From positions 1 through 64,000 of the forward strand of contig CAYJFD010000006.1 of the NCBI GenBank assembly GCA_964369605.1: a stretch of DNA of 64,000 nucleotides, written 5' to 3'. The notes beneath the pieces were generated by a model that ran no database searches, was not told the DNA's origin, and saw only the letters and a list, made by a program, of their open reading frames with translations. The translations under genes and the position numbers were made by a program. Position 1 is the first letter of the stretch; every line of letters begins with the position of its first letter. Source of the stretch: CAYJFD01 sp964369605 (GTDB lineage Bacteria > Bacteroidota > Bacteroidia > Bacteroidales > UBA932). Below are positions 63,534 to 64,000 of this stretch, piece by piece.

Positions 63534-63950
63534 ATGAGTGATAGCGAATTAAAATTCGATAGAAGCTATATGGATATGGCTAGAATATGGTCAAAGAATT
63601 CCTATTGTGTAAGAAGGCAGGTAGGTGCATTGATCGTTAAGGAGAGAATGATAATTTCAGATGGTTATAATGGAACTCCTTGTGGATTTGAAAATGTATG
63701 TGAGGATGAAAATGGGGTAACAAAACCTTACGTCCTACACGCTGAGGCAAACGCTATCACAAAAGTAGCAAAGACACATAATTCGAGTGAGGGGGCTACT
63801 CTTTATGTTACTGCAGCTCCTTGTGTGGAGTGCGCAAAACTAATAATACAGGCAGGTATTATTAGAGTTGTATACAGCGATGAGTATAAAGTCACTGATG
63901 GATTAGAACTGCTAAAACGAGCAGGAATTACAGTTTTCAAAATACAGTAG
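63534..63950 (+). CDS. Deoxycytidylate (dCMP) deaminase
   Basis: The enzyme deaminates dCMP to dUMP for thymidylate synthesis. The zinc-site motifs are present: HAEANAI, with the catalytic Glu, and PCVECAKLI. GYNGTPCGFENVCEDE is typical of dCMP deaminases (ComEB family). Three in-frame ATGs exist. The one at 63534 (MSDSELKFDRSYMDMA) gives the usual N-terminus; 63513 would overlap the ligase gene by 11 bases and cannot be excluded. Confidence 0.92.
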   Translation: MSDSELKFDRSYMDMARIWSKNSYCVRRQVGALIVKERMIISDGYNGTPCGFENVCEDENGVTKPYVLHAEANAITKVAKTHNSSEGATLYVTAAPCVECAKLIIQAGIIRVVYSDEYKVTDGLELLKRAGITVFKIQ

Positions 63951-63955
63951 TATAA

Positions 63956-64000
63956 ATGGATACAGCAAAAGCATTTTTTAAGAATCTTCTTCTTGTCATA
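63956..64000 (+). CDS. Start of a further gene, cut by window end
   Basis: Five bases after the deaminase stop, an ATG opens a frame reading MDTAKAFFKNLLLVI to the last base. The hydrophobic end suggests a signal or membrane segment. In several Bacteroidales the dCMP deaminase gene is followed by an S41-type C-terminal processing protease, so that is a possible identity, but 15 residues cannot prove it. Confidence 0.45.
   Translation, partial: MDTAKAFFKNLLLVI

Overview
The window is a chromosomal segment from a member of the Bacteroidota, most likely order Bacteroidales. Supporting signs are AT-rich DNA, a promoter word of the form TAnnTTTG in front of many genes (the Bacteroides -7 element), few Shine-Dalgarno sequences, many lipoproteins with an XXXC lipobox, BspA-type leucine-rich repeats, a fimbrillin-like domain, TonB/DUF4249 and BtuB/BtuG outer-membrane pairs, DUF4290, DUF4834 and a two-subunit methylmalonyl-CoA mutase. 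No tRNA, rRNA, CRISPR array, integrase or transposase was found. Family names come from reading the proteins by eye; no search was run.

Layout. 1-5.7 kb: a cut-off Ig-like/LRR surface protein, MarC, a C69 dipeptidase and two small envelope proteins. 5.7-11.6 kb (minus): a B12-binding radical SAM enzyme, a LysO exporter in two pieces, diadenylate cyclase and MutS2. 11.7-16.6 kb: an Omp28-like thioredoxin-fold lipoprotein, then a membrane-spanning TPR/AraC regulator divergent from a fimbrillin/LRR lipoprotein, with a three-fold direct repeat between them. 16.7-21.3 kb: smpB and an isolated piece of the S10 ribosomal operon (L3-L4-L23-L2-S19-L22-S3). 21.3-28.5 kb: a TonB receptor with its DUF4249 lipoprotein, then a second TPR/AraC regulator divergent from a multi-repeat lipoprotein. 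28.5-38.2 kb: recA-trpS-dnaG, a phosphate permease, rlmN-recX-prfB (prfB with the programmed frameshift) and a YgjP-like metalloprotease. 38.3-42.7 kb (minus): a cobalamin riboswitch followed by btuB, btuG and btuF-like genes.

42.7-44.1 kb is non-coding and highly repetitive: five copies of a 70-bp inverted-repeat element (R) alternate with two longer units in the order R-A-R-B-R-B-R-A-R. Next comes a small lipoprotein gene convergent with hisS. From 47.2 kb run DUF4290, ftsK and a LolA-like gene. At 51.3-52.6 kb a second copy of that lipoprotein gene lies in inverted orientation. It still carries the last codons of hisS and its terminator, and another hisS-tail copy and GTGAAAGG-type minisatellites flank it. 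This repeated cassette is the most unusual structure in the window.

52.6-64 kb: a cysteine-rich repeat lipoprotein, mutA-mutB, then a plus-strand run of a membrane-anchored DUF3352-like protein, DUF4834, an MsbA-like ABC exporter, an acyl-CoA ligase, dCMP deaminase and the start of a further gene.

Two functional threads link the regions. Cobalamin is imported by the riboswitch-btuB-btuG-btuF operon and is used by MutAB and probably by the B12-binding radical SAM protein. Surface proteins are paired with membrane-spanning AraC-type regulators.
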